From Deroplatys truncata (lineage: Eukaryota; Arthropoda; Insecta; Mantodea; Mantidae): 64,000 bases of DNA. Position 1 is the first letter of the stretch. Each line of letters starts with the position of its first letter. Positions 28,231 through 39,210 of the stretch are shown one piece after another. The stretch lies in assembly GCA_030765065.1 (NCBI GenBank), contig CM060990.1, positions 215,489,290 to 215,553,289 of the forward strand. The letters run 5' to 3'. Both the position numbers and the translations under genes were made by a program. The notes beneath the pieces were generated by a model, which saw only the letters and a program-made list of their open reading frames with translations, made no database searches and had not been told where the DNA came from.

Positions 28231-28540
28231 AGCGCAGGAGTTACGACCTAATGACCACGGTTCTGTGATGAATAGACCGAGAGGTGAGGCACACAATTGA
28301 TCTTAACTGATCCTCACTAACTAACAAAGTGGCGTCCTTTAAATTGAAAAGATAGTTGACTTATTTGTCAGTAGAGTAAATCCTATGCCCTCTCTGACTA
28401 TCTCTCATTTCCTCTTATCCGTGGGGATCTCGTAGAGACGACATGATGATCCCAGCCAGTGTTTGAGCTCAGTGATCTTACCACTAGTGTGCCTCAAACT
28501 TGAGAGGAGCCTTGTCCACCCTACCGGGACCTACACATTC
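28231..28540. other. Unassigned spacer
   Basis: No open frame or recognised repeat. A GTTTGAGCTCAGTGATCTTAC stretch near 28465 vaguely resembles a tRNA-like box but does not pair convincingly. Confidence 0.4.
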
Positions 28541-29215
28541 AGCTGAGCTGAAATGATGAACCAGGCTTCATCGCCTAGAGCCACATCACCTGAGCAAGCA
28601 CCTGGAACCAAGCAGGCAGTGCCTTCTCCAGTTGGCCAAACAAACATCCTCAGACTCAAATCTCTTGTAGTGACAACACGCAAAAAAGAACGCATCACAG
28701 TCCACAACATTGGTGACCACCAACGAAGCTGCACCAGAGGGTATCACAGCACAACTGGAAGCCGTTCAACTCACCACTGCCAACCTGCTGGCCTTCTAAA
28801 AGATGATACTGCAACATGGTTCCTGCAGGCAAAGCAGTCTTCACAGTGCGCACGCTTCCACTGCATCGTGGGACAACTTCCATGACAGATGGTGGTTCAG
28901 ATAGTTGATCTTGTGGCCAACCCAGTGAACCAACACTACCAAGTGCTGAAGCAGTGGCTGCTCGAGATCTATGCACCAAAGGGGCGACAACAGCTGCAAA
29001 AATAGCTCGAGGATACCCAGCTAGGCGACCAGAAGCCGTAACACCTACTACGAGTAATATGCCACCTGGCGGGAGCCAGCACACATGAGGAACTACTCCA
29101 ATTCCTCTGGCTGCGCAAACATCCACCCCAGACACAAGCCCTACTGGCAGCATGGGAAGAAGAATCCTTGGACCGAGTTGCCTGAATTGCAGACTGCACC
29201 TTGTAACAGAACTCG
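28541..29215 (+). pseudogene. Ty3/gypsy-like gag fossil
   Basis: Frame-hopping translation gives DDTATWFLQAKQSF (family pattern: W-F-x-Q-x-E-x-x-F), then LLEIYAPKGRQQLQK, LEDTQLGDQKP and HLLRVICHLAG, then LLQFLWLRKHPPQTQALLAA, which is the capsid-like gag landmark series (LGDRKPSxLL, LWLxRLPxxVQAIL). Multiple frameshifts and stops. No protease or RT and no LTR is present here; E4 begins about 6 bp further on and may have interrupted or abutted it. Confidence 0.65.
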
Positions 29216-29220
29216 GGTAG

Positions 29221-31260
29221 TGATGATGATGATGATGAGATAGGGTTTAAGGGCGCTAAACATCTAGGGTCATCAGCGCCCTTACAATGTATGAAATGTA
29301 AAACCCCAAAACTAATACATGGTACACAAACCCACTATGTCAAAAACTAAAAGAAAAACCAAATACCAATACCTAAAAACCAACACACTAAAAGCATTGT
29401 CAATAAAAGAGTAAAACAATGTATCAAGAACTGCAGAATGCGAGGGACATGAGCGTCATATGTCCGCCGGGGAGAAGAACCCATTAAAACAGACAATAGA
29501 AAATCACAGAGCTAAAAGACGCTCAACGCATCAAATGCACCGATTAAAACCACTGTCACTTATAAAACGTAAAGGCAATTCTACAGCACGCGCGTCGTCT
29601 GCCAAAACATTGGCTACGCCAACAGGAAGCCCATACGAACTAGGAACGGAGCTAAAACTTAACGCTCTGATAAAATGTGATGCACCAGTAAGGGGGAATC
29701 ACACTGATCACAGAGTGGTGCGGGCTCACCACTGAGCAGGTATCTATGGCTAAAAAAACAATAACCGATACGTAAACGAGTTAAAATCACCTCTTCTCGA
29801 CGAAAGGAGCGAGAAGAAGTACCCCAGACCAACGGAAGAGGTTTAACCTCCCGCAACTTGTTCCCCCTAAGAGCCGCCCAACCATCGCGCCAGCGCGAGA
29901 GGATACGGTATCGTAAAATAACATAAAAATCTGAAGAAGGATCAACACAGGTAAAACATCTGGGTGATAAAAGCGCCGATATGGGAGCGGCGTCGGTAGA
30001 CTTGTTCCCTGATATACCCACATGACCTGGAATCCAAATGAAGGAGACGCTGATGCCAGAACCACCAAGCGAGTGGAGCAGGTCATGAATGCGCTGTACG
30101 GAGGGTGGTAAGTGTACAGCGCGCTAATACTCTGAAGGGCACTCAGAGAATCCGTACAAACAACACAACGCCGTAAGACGTGCCGCTGAATGTATAAAAC
30201 ACATTGATAGATATTAAAAAGTTCGGCGGTATAAATCGAACATTGCCCGGGTAAACGAAAACTAAAACTATGTGCACCGAAAACAAAGGCACATCCTACT
30301 CCAACATCAGTCATAGACCCATCAGTATAAATAAAATGACAGTCCCCGAATTGTGCCTGTAGTACTAAAACTGCGGATCTAAGGACTGAAGCAGGGGTCT
30401 CATTCTTCGGCATCGACGTTAACCCAAGGTGACAGTGGGCCTCAGCGCGCGACCGAGGAGAAAACGCGTTTCCCCCCGAGGAAGGGCCGGCGCTGGCGTA
30501 ACCTGCAAATGCCGAAGTAGCTGTCGAAATCGAACCCCTGGAGGAAGCAATGCAGAGGCTAATTAAATAGTGGCGATCAAGCGACTTCTCGAAAATTAAC
30601 TCGAAGGACCGGTGGTCAGGCAAGCTTGAGATTCGACAGGCACAGCTGCACAAAAGCAACTCACGCCGGAAGGACAGCGGAGGTTGTGCAGCTTCAGCAT
30701 ACAGACTGGGAACAGGGCTGGTTGGAAACGCCCCGTAGCGACTCTTAAACCACGATGGTAAATTGCATTCAATCGACGTAACACAGATGGACGTGCCGAC
30801 GAATAAACAATGCACCCGTAATCAAGCTTGGATCGGACCAAAGAGCGATAAAGGCGAAGGACGGTCCGATCAGCTCCCATGGATGTGCCACTTAAAACAC
30901 ATAAAAGATTAAGAGAACGGTCACACTTTGCTTTTAAAAAGGAAATGTGCGAAGTCCAACACAACTTCCTATCAAAGATCAACCCCCAAAAATTCACCTC
31001 GTCTGCAAAAGGAAGTATTTCCGGCCAAGATGGAGAGAGGGCGGAGGGAAATACTTCCGGCGCAAGAAGTTGATGCAGACGGATTTCTCGGTGGAGAAAT
31101 TAAAGTCGTTGGCGGTACTCCAGGCGCAAAGACGGTCTATACAGCTCTGGAGACGGCGTCCGAGCAGACAGGTATGCCGTGAACTGCAATAGATCACAAA
31201 ATCGTCAACAAAAAGGGACGATGAAATGCCAGTTGGAATACAATCAACAATGGGGTTGAT
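29221..31260 (-). mobile_element. E4 (3' segment): host copy of the nested stack
   Basis: The 3' end is at 29221 with TGA repeats and the hairpin 29249-29283 (9-bp stem, 17-nt loop, loop partly divergent). The segment runs through the 3' UTR, RNase H and RT up to ATGGGGTTGAT (31250-31260), where E5 is inserted. It lacks the long ATAACA tract of the E2 type. E4 resumes at 37306, and its 5' part must lie beyond the window after E6. Confidence 0.9.
29531..31249 (-). pseudogene. E4 ORF2, RNase H and RT C-terminal half
   Basis: At least three frame changes separate the RT palm end (SSRHTCLLGRRLQS, 30994-31197), the thumb (FDRKLCWTSHISF, 30596-30997), the RNase H (YTDGSMTDVG, TAEL, CTDSLSAL; 29787-30815) and the C-terminal part with the finger (CDQC...H...C; 29659-30021). 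The RNase H motif GNESAD is GNKSTD here. Clearly inactive. Confidence 0.88.
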
Positions 31261-31414
31261 GATGATGATGATGATGATATGCGGTTTAAGGGCGCTAAAC
31301 TGCTACGGTCATCAGCGCCCTTACAATGTATAAAAGATAAGGTCAAAATATAAAACAGGTAAAAGAACCGCATAGTTAAAAACGGGACACAAACCCGCGA
31401 TGTTCAAAAAGCTA

Positions 31415-31495
31415 AAACTAACAATAATAGAACAATAACAAAATAACAATAACAACAATAATAACAAGAACAACAATAATAACAATAACAACAAT
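31415..31495. repeat. (ATAACA)n-type repeat in the E5 3' UTR
   Basis: AATAAC/AATAAT units at the same position as in E2, shorter. Confidence 0.75.
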
Positions 31496-31661
31496 ACAAA
31501 GTTCTGAAAAACCAACACACTAAAAGCATAGGCAATAAAAGATTAAAACGTGTCAGGAACTGTCGAATGCGAGGGACATGAGCGCCATATGTCCACTGGG
31601 GATAAGAGTTCCCATAAAAACAGACAGAATAAAAGTACTAAGCTAACAGACGCCCAACGCA

Positions 31662-34600
31662 TTAAATGCGCAGATTAAAATCACTGTCATTAATAAAACG
31701 TAAAACACATTCTACAGCACGCGTGTCGTCTGCCAAAACGTTGGCTAGGCCAACAGGCAGACCCACACGAGCACGCAATGCAGCTAAAACCTGACACTCT
31801 GTTAAAATGTGACGCACCGTTAAGGGCACGTCACACTGCCCACAGAGTGGTGCGGGGTCACCACTGAGCAAATACCTATGACTAAAAACACAATGTCCAA
31901 TTTGTAGACGAGCTAAAATTACCTCTTCCCGACGACAAGAACGAGAAGAGGTACCCCAGAGCAACGGGAAAGGCTTAACCTCCCGCAACTTGTTCCCCCG
32001 GAGGGCCGTCCACTTATCGCGCCAGCGCGAGAGGATGCGGCGACGTAAAATAACACACGAATCTGACGAGGGAACAACAGAAGTAAAAAATCTGGGTAAT
32101 AAAATCGCCGATTTCGCCGCGGCGTCGGCAGACTCATTACCTGAGATGCCCACATGACCTGGAATCCACATGAAGGACACGCTGATGCCAGAGACACCAA
32201 GCGAGTGGAGCAGGTCATGTATGCGCTGTACGAGTGGGTGGTAATGGTACAGAGCATGAATAGTCTGAAGGGCACTCAGAGAGTCCGTACAAAGAAAACA
32301 GTGCCGTAAGTCGTGCCGCTGAATGTATAAAACAGATTGATAAATGCTAAAAAGTTCGGCGGTAAAAATTGAACATTGTCGAGGTAAACAAAAAGTAAAA
32401 CTCTGTACACCAAAAACAAAGGCACATCCTACTCCAACATCAGTCTTACACCCATCAGTATATATAAAATGACAGTCCCCGAACTGCGCCTGTAGTTCTA
32501 AAAAGGCGGATCTAAGAACAGAAGCAGGGGTCGCATTTTTCGGCATCGACGTTAGCCCAAGGTGGATGTGGGCCTCAGCGCGCGACCATGGAGGAAAGCG
32601 CGTTTCCCCTTGGGTAAGGGCCGGCGCTGGCGTAACGTCCAAATGCCGAAGTAGCAGTCGAAATCGAACCCCTGGAGGGAGCAATGCAGAGGAGCTAACG
32701 AAATATTGGCGATCAAGCGAATCCTCGTAAAATACATCGAAGGACGGGTGGTTAGGCAAGCTTGAGAGTCGACAAGCATAGCTGCACAAAAGCATCTCAC
32801 GCCGGAAGGACAGCGGAGGCTCTGCAGCTTCTGCGTACAGACTGGGTACAGGGCTAGTTGGAAAGGCCCCTGTAGCGACTCTTATGCCACGATGGTGAAT
32901 GGCATTCAATCGACGTAACACAGATAGACGTGCCGACGAATAAACAATACACCCGTAATCAAGCTTGGGTCGGACCAAGGAGCGATAAAGGCGAAGAAGG
33001 ACGGTCCGATCAGCTCCCCAGGATGTGCCACTTAAAACACGTAAAAGATTAAGAGAACGGTCACACTTTGCTTTTAAAAAGGAAACGTGCGAGGTCCAAC
33101 ACAACTTCCTGTCAAAAATCAACCCCAAAAATTTCGCCTCGTCTGCAAACGGAAGTATCCCTGGCCCAAGATGGAGAGAGGGCGGAGGGAAATACTTCCG
33201 GCGCCAAAAGTTGATGCAGACGGATTTCTCGGCGGAGAAATTAAAGCCGTTGACGTTACTCCAGGCGTAGAGACGGTCGATACAGCTCTGGAGACGACGC
33301 TCGAGTAGACAGGTCCGCCGTGAACTACAATAAATAGCGAAATCGTCAACAAAAAGGGACGATGAAATGCCAGGTGGAATACAATCAACAATGGGGTTGA
33401 TAGCAATCGCAAAAAGTGTGACACGAGTACAGAGCCCTGCGGTACTCCGTTCTCTTGAATAAAACGACGAGATAAAACCGAGCCCACACGTACACGAAAG
33501 ACGCGGTCCGTCATAAACTCCCGAAGAAATATGGGAAGACGACCGCGGATATTCCAATCGTGAAGTGTACGTAAAATGCCGCCCCTCCAACAAGTGTCAT
33601 AAGCTTTCTCCAGGTCAAAAAATACAGCCACTGTTTGACACTTTCTCAGAAATCCATTCATAATATGCGTCGACAAGGACACCAGATGGTCGACGGTAGA
33701 GCGATAGCGACGAAACCCGCACTGAGCGTTCGCTAGAAGTTTCTGAGACTCAAGCCACCATGTCAACCGCCCGTTGATCATGCGCTCCATCACCTTGCAA
33801 ATGCAACTGGTGAGGGAGATAGGGCGGTAGCTGGAAGGTAGTTGGCGATCCTTCCCAGGCTTAAGTATAGGGACAATGGTGGCTTCGCGCCAAACTGAAG
33901 GAAAAAGGCCGTCTCGCCAAATACGGTTATAGACCTGTAAGAGAAAGAGTTTACTGTCGGGTGAAAGGTTCTTTAACATCAGGACATGAATGCCGTCCGG
34001 CCCAGGAGCGGAGTGCCTAGAGCAATGAAGAGCGTGCTCCAGCTCCCTCATTGTGAAAAGTTCATTATAACACTCAATATTAGCAGACCGAAAATTAAAG
34101 GTGTCGGAATCCAGCCGGTCTTTGATAGAGCGAAAGCCGGCGGAATAATGGTCTGAACTGGATACCGCCTCAAAGGCAGCACCCAGAGTGTTAGCGATGG
34201 CAGCCGGATCTACTATAGTGGCATAGGAAACCTGAAGGCCAGAAACAGTACAATGCGACACTTTGCCTGAGAAGCGACGAAGTTTATGCCAAACAACAGA
34301 TGAAGGCGTAAAGCGATTAAAAGACTCGACAAAACGAGCCCACGACGCCTTCTTGCTATCCTGAATAATGCCACGAGCCCTGGCGCGCGATTGTTTAAAA
34401 GTCACCAAATTATAAAGTGTAGGGTGTCGCCGAAACACCCTAAGTGCAGTTCTACGGGCACGAACGGCGTCCCGACAATCCTCGTTCCACCACGGAACAG
34501 GTGGCCGCCGAGGATGAGAGGATGAACGGGGTATTGCGCATTCGGCGGCAGAGAAAATAATAAACGTAAGGTGCTGCACTAGTTGGTTAATGTCGGAGAA

Positions 34601-35350
34601 GGGCTGGTCGTCAAAATGCACGAGGCTGGAATACAAGCTCCAGTCGGCTTTTGCGAATATCCAGGTAGCTACTCTGGAATGCTGTACGTGGTGCGACAAA
34701 AGAGAAACGATGCAGGGGTAATGGTCGCTGGAGTAGGTATCAGTGACGACGTTCCACTGAAGACGATGAGTAAGCTGGAGTGAGCAAATGGCAAGGTCCA
34801 GATGAGAGAAGGTACCAGAAGAATCAGAAATAAAAGTAGGTGCACCTGTATTGAGGATGGAAAGATTGAAGTGGTAAAAAATGTCGGAAAGAAGAGTTCC
34901 CCTCGCACAAGCCCTTGGCGAATCCCACAGTGGGTGATGGGTATTAAAATCTCCCAACAGGAGAAATGGTGTTGGGAGAGCGGACAGGAGAGCTCGAATG
35001 TCCGCGGGAGCGAGGGGAGACGACGGAGGTGAATATACAGAGCAAACAGAGAAGAAAAAACCGGGTAACTGCAATCTAATGGCAACAGCTTGCAAGTCGG
35101 ACGTAAGAGCGAGAGTTTGAAAATGAACGTCGTTACGCACCAACAACATGACACCTCCATGAGCAGGAGCACCCTCCTCCGGTTCAAGATCGTAGCGAAC
35201 CGGAGTGTACCCTCGGAGATCGAAAGGGTCGTTAGGGCGAAACTTGGTCTCCTGCAAACACACGGCCATAGGTGAATGGGAACGCAATAAAAGTTGCAGT
35301 TCCGCCCTATGCGATCGTACACCACGTACATTCCAGGTCAGGATAGCCAT
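31662..35350 (-). pseudogene. E5 ORF2, single 2-bp deletion
   Basis: The start ATG is at 35350 (MAILTWNVRG). Endonuclease and RT motifs are intact through GVPQGSVL, where a 2-bp deletion near 33424 (GACACGAG for GACACTGAG) shifts the frame. The shifted frame reads VSHFLRLL. The original frame resumes as VTLFAIAINP and runs open through FVDD, RNase H (YTDGCKTDVG, with Ser to Cys next to the catalytic Asp) and the zinc finger to the normal stop. One lesion separates it from a full-length frame. Confidence 0.92.
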
Positions 35351-35370
35351 GAATAAAAGGGATAAACTGT

Positions 35371-36659
35371 CTACTTAGAAGGGCGGCTTAAAAGAATCTT
35401 GTGCTTAACCTTTGGGCTCGGGCTTTTTGTATGGAGTTGGTCAGACTCCATAGTTTCCTCGGAGGGAGGGCCCACGCGCTCAGTGCCAGAAACCGATTCA
35501 AGCGCCGTGAGTCGGTTCTGGGTGGCGATGGGTGAGGGGTGCGGCTGAGCGCGGCTTGTCCCAGGACCTTCCTGGGACAGCGACCTCCGAGGAGGAGAAG
35601 GTGAACTTTTGTTACCGCGCGCACGCGGAGGGTCTTTCAAAAAATCTTCCCTACGAAGTTTCTGCTTGGGTTTCTTTTCAACGGCTTGCGACTTCGTTGA
35701 CTTGGGACCAGGTTTATACGGCTTGGTAACTGTAGCCTTAATGGACGGCCGGATGGTAGTGGCGGTTAATCCAGTCATGGTCCAGGTCTGAGTTTCGGCA
35801 TCCACTCGTGGTACTGGCGAGGCAACAACAGAACTAAATGTGCCAGATCGCAGGAGTGAAGGTTGGCGCGCATGGTAACGCCTCCGGGCTTCAGCGAAGG
35901 AGAGAATTTCCTTTACCCGGATCTCGTGGATCGCCTTCTCGTCCAAGTACCGCGGACAGTCGGCAAACGAAGCAGAATTAGACCCTTTACAATTAACGCA
36001 GACGGGGGCTGTTGAACAGGTACCTTCGTGTTAGGGCTGGCTACATGTTGCACAGATGTTAACGGCACTCTTACATGAGACTTGCGTATGCCCAAAACGT
36101 TGGCATTTAAAACAACGCAGACGTCTAGGAATATAAGGCCTCACAGAAATCTGTTCGTACCCTGCGGAAATGCTCGTGGGCAGATCGACGCCATCAAATG
36201 TAATAAACGGGGTACGAGTGGGTACCAATACGCCGTCGCGTTTGGCCTGCACTCGATGCATTGCAGTCACATTTTGATCGGATAGATAGTCTACTAGATC
36301 CTCGTCCGATATACCATCGAGGCTATGGATGGTAACGACGCCCCGACAGGAGTTCAATGTGCGGTGCTTCTCGACACGGATGGGATAACCGTGGAGAAGC
36401 GTAGCGCGCAACAAGGTCTTACTTTGCTGATCGGACTTAGTTTGTGTCAATAAGGATCCATTCCGTAAACGAGTGCAGGATTGAACCGCACCAGCAATAG
36501 CATCTATGCCCTTCTGAATTATAAAAGGGTCACCTTCTCAAAGTTTTGTCCTTCTTCTGTTCTTGAAATGACCAAGTAACAACCAGATGACGGCGGTGCT
36601 ACTTCTGTTACAATGACTTTTCGGCGCTTGTTTGTATTAATGGAGGAAGGGTGCTCCAT
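35371..36659 (-). pseudogene. E5 ORF1, one frameshift and one stop
   Basis: The start is the shared MEHP ATG at 36659. A 1-bp deletion near 36528 (GGGTCACC for GGGTTCACC) shifts the frame within the first 50 codons. A nonsense change (TCA to TAA on the sense strand, near 36033) falls just after the CATCSQP knuckle. Downstream sequence (MDEKAIHEIRV...) is open to the normal stop. The N-terminal half is of the E8 type (TKSDQQSKTLLRATLLHG). Confidence 0.9.
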
Positions 36660-37294
36660 AGCGAAATAAATCCTCCACCATTGCAACCGTCTCCGACCTC
36701 GGGCTCTGACATCCCGGGCGTTACCCCGGCTTGGGTGAGTGGCCTATCTATACCAGACTCACCCCAGGGTCACACCTCCCAGATCATAGACAGAGGGACC
36801 CAATCGCCGTCGGAAGCCAGCAGCTCATGCAATGGCCCCCCCGCGGGACTGCAGTTGAGCAGCAGATACGAACACATACCCTACATGACGACCCCGGGTG
36901 GTGGGGATGACGCCATTACCCACTCACCCAGCTGCGCACCCAGTGCGCGGGTATCCGTCAGGCTGTGTCCACGGAGGATTAAAAGAAAAGATAAAAGAAA
37001 TAAAACTGCGTGGGCGTTTCGGATGCAAGGTAGGCCGGCGAGGAAGAAAAAGCGATGCGTAAATGAATGGACGTGGTGCGAAATCTGCAGAAGTAAATGA
37101 GAAGACAGAAGCGATGGCGAGGGGCGAGATGTAATGATATGCACAGAACGCACGAGAGCCTACCTTGAGTCCCCCGGTCACGAGAACGAACCCACCTCGA
37201 CCGGACGGGGATGAAAGGGTGAAAATGGCTATGGATGGCTCGGGTACCCCGGGTGCGCCTAACCCGTACTCACAAAAGGTGAGCCCCTGGGGGG
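36660..37294 (-). promoter_or_regulatory. E5 5' UTR and terminal hairpins
   Basis: The inner part matches E2. The outer part from about 37040 differs and matches E7 instead (GGGATGAAAGGGTGAAAATGGC on the plus strand). Hairpin 2 is CTCAC-CTTTT-GTGAG, so the upstream ATG of E2 and E3 is absent. Confidence 0.55.
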
Positions 37295-37778
37295 ATGGGG
37301 TTGATAGTAATCGCAAAAAGTGTGACACTGAGTACAGAGCCCTGCGGTACACCGTTCTCTTGAATAAAACTACTGGATAAAACCGAGCCCACACGTACAC
37401 GAAAGACGCGATCCGTCATAAACTCCCTAAGAAATATGGGAAGACGACCGCGGAAATTACATGCATGGAGTGTACGTAAAATGCCGCCCCTCCAACAAGT
37501 GTCATAAGCTTTCTCCAGGTCAACACACACAGCCACTGTTTGACACTTTCTCAGAAATCCGTTCATAATATGCGTCGACAGAGACACCAGATGGTCGACG
37601 GTAGACTGATGGCGACGAAATCCGCACTGAGCGTTCGCCAGAGGTTGCTGAGACTCAAGCCACCATGTCAACCGCCCGTTGATCACGCGCTCCATCACCT
37701 TGCAAAGGCAACTGGTGAGGGAGATAGGGCGGTAGCTGGAAGGTAGTTGTCGATCCTTCCCAGGATTAAGTATAGGGA
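37295..37778 (-). mobile_element. E4 (middle segment): RT coding sequence between E5 and E6
   Basis: Starts with the right copy of ATGGGGTTGAT and continues the E4 RT exactly where it left off. The minus-strand frame shows PILNPGKDRQLPSSYRPIS, CVDLEKAYD (usually FFDLEKAYD, catalytic Asp kept) and GVPQGSVLSVTLF. It is cut by the 3' end of E6 after TATAGGGA (37771-37778), within the ATIVPILKPG region. Confidence 0.9.
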
Positions 37779-39178
37779 TGATGATGCTAATAATGTGTAG
37801 GGGCTTAAGGGCGCTCAACTGCTATGGTTATTAGCGCCCTTACAATGTTTAAATATAAAATTGAAAAGTCAAGAAACTAAAAAAAAAAAAAACACGCAAA
37901 CCCGCTTGGTCATAAACACTAAAAAAAACAACATACGAAAGGCTAAAACTACACACTAAAATCAAGGTCACTAAAAGAATAAAACAACGTGTCAAGAACT
38001 GTAAAATGCAAGGGACATGAGCGCCTTATGTTCATCGGGGAGAAGAGCCCCATTAAAACTGACAATATAAAATCTCTAAGCTAAAAGACGCTCAGCGCAT
38101 CAAATGCGCCCATTAAAACCAATGTCACTTATAAAACGTAAAAGACATTCTACAGCATGCGTGTCGTCTGCAAAACGTTGGCTATGCCAACAGGCAGACC
38201 CAAACGAACGCGCAGTGGAGCTAAAACTTGACACTAAGTTAAAATGTGACGCACTGTTAAGGGGGCATCACACTGCTGACACAGTGGAGCGGGGTCACCA
38301 CTAAGCAGGTAACTATGACTAAAAAGGCAATGTCCAATTCGTAAACGGGCTAAAAGTACCTCTTCTTGACGTGTAGAACGAGAAGAGGTACCCCAGACTA
38401 ACGGGAGAGGTTTAAGCTCCTGCAACTTGTTCCCCCGGAGGGCCGTCCACTCATCGCGCCAAAGCCAGAGGATGCGGCGACGTAAAATAACACACGAATC
38501 TGACGAGGGAACCACAGAGTTAGAAAATCTTGGTAATAAAAATGCCGATTTGGCAGCAGCATCGGCAGACTCGTTCCCTGAGATGCCCACATGACCTGGA
38601 ATCCACATGAAGGAGACGCGGATGCCAGAGGCACCAAGCGAGTGGACCAGATCATGTATGCGCAGTACAAGGGGGTTGTAACTGTACAGCGCGCGAATAC
38701 TTTGAAGAGCACTCAGGGTGTCGGAACAAATAAAACAGTGACGTAAGTCGTACCGCTGGACGTATAAAAGTGACTGATAAATACTAAAAAGTTCGGCGGT
38801 ACAAATCGAACATTGCCCGGGTAAACGAAATGTAAAACTACGATGACCATCAATAAAAGCACAACCTACTCCAACATCAGTCTTAGACCCATCAGTATAT
38901 ATAAAATGAAAGTCTCCGAGCTGCGACTGAAGTTCTAAAAAAGCCGATCTAAGAACTGAAGAAGAGGTCGCAATGTTCGACATTGACGTCAAACCAAAGT
39001 GACAGTGGGCCTCAGCGCGCAACCAAGGAGGAAAGCGCGTTCACCCCCTGGGAAGGGCCGGCGCTGTCGTAAAGTCCAAATGCCGAAGAAGCTTTCGAAA
39101 TCGAACCCTGGAGGGAGCAAGGCAGAGGAACTAACAAAAAATTGCGGATAAAGCGAATCTTCGTAAAATACTTCGAAA

Positions 39179-39180
<2 letters not shown>
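37779..39180 (-). mobile_element. E6 (3' segment): inserted in E4
   Basis: Begins with a short degenerate tail (TGATGATGCTAATAATG) and the hairpin 37807-37841 of the second loop type (loop contains GGTTATT on the plus strand). The 3' UTR is shorter and lacks the ATAACA tract. Runs to ACTTCGAAAGA (39170-39180), where E7 is inserted. The right-hand target duplication of E6 lies outside the window. Confidence 0.9.
38100..39169 (-). pseudogene. E6 ORF2, RNase H and C-terminal part
   Basis: A 262-residue open stretch (38234-39022) carries YTDGSKTDVGVG, TAEL, CSDTLSAL, PGHVG and GNESADAAAK, so the RNase H set is complete. Shifts separate it from the C-terminal tail (including the finger region near 38240) and from the connection region toward 39169. 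Confidence 0.88.

Positions 39181-39210
<30 letters not shown>

Larger units (their letters stand above)
31261..37294 (-). mobile_element. E5: full-length copy inserted in E4
   Basis: 6034 bp bounded by the 11-bp duplication ATGGGGTTGAT (31250-31260, 37295-37305), which is E4 RT coding sequence. The 3' hairpin is at 31288-31322. The 5' end is CCCC-CCA-GGGG, a loop variant of E2's TCA. The 5' UTR outer region resembles E7, ORF1 resembles E8, and the ORF2 C-terminus resembles E2 (ends DFNLRI). Both ORFs are broken. Confidence 0.95.

Noticed and set aside
28460..28510. Second tRNA-like SINE head
   Set aside because: The resemblance to Pol III boxes is weak and no body or duplicate was found.
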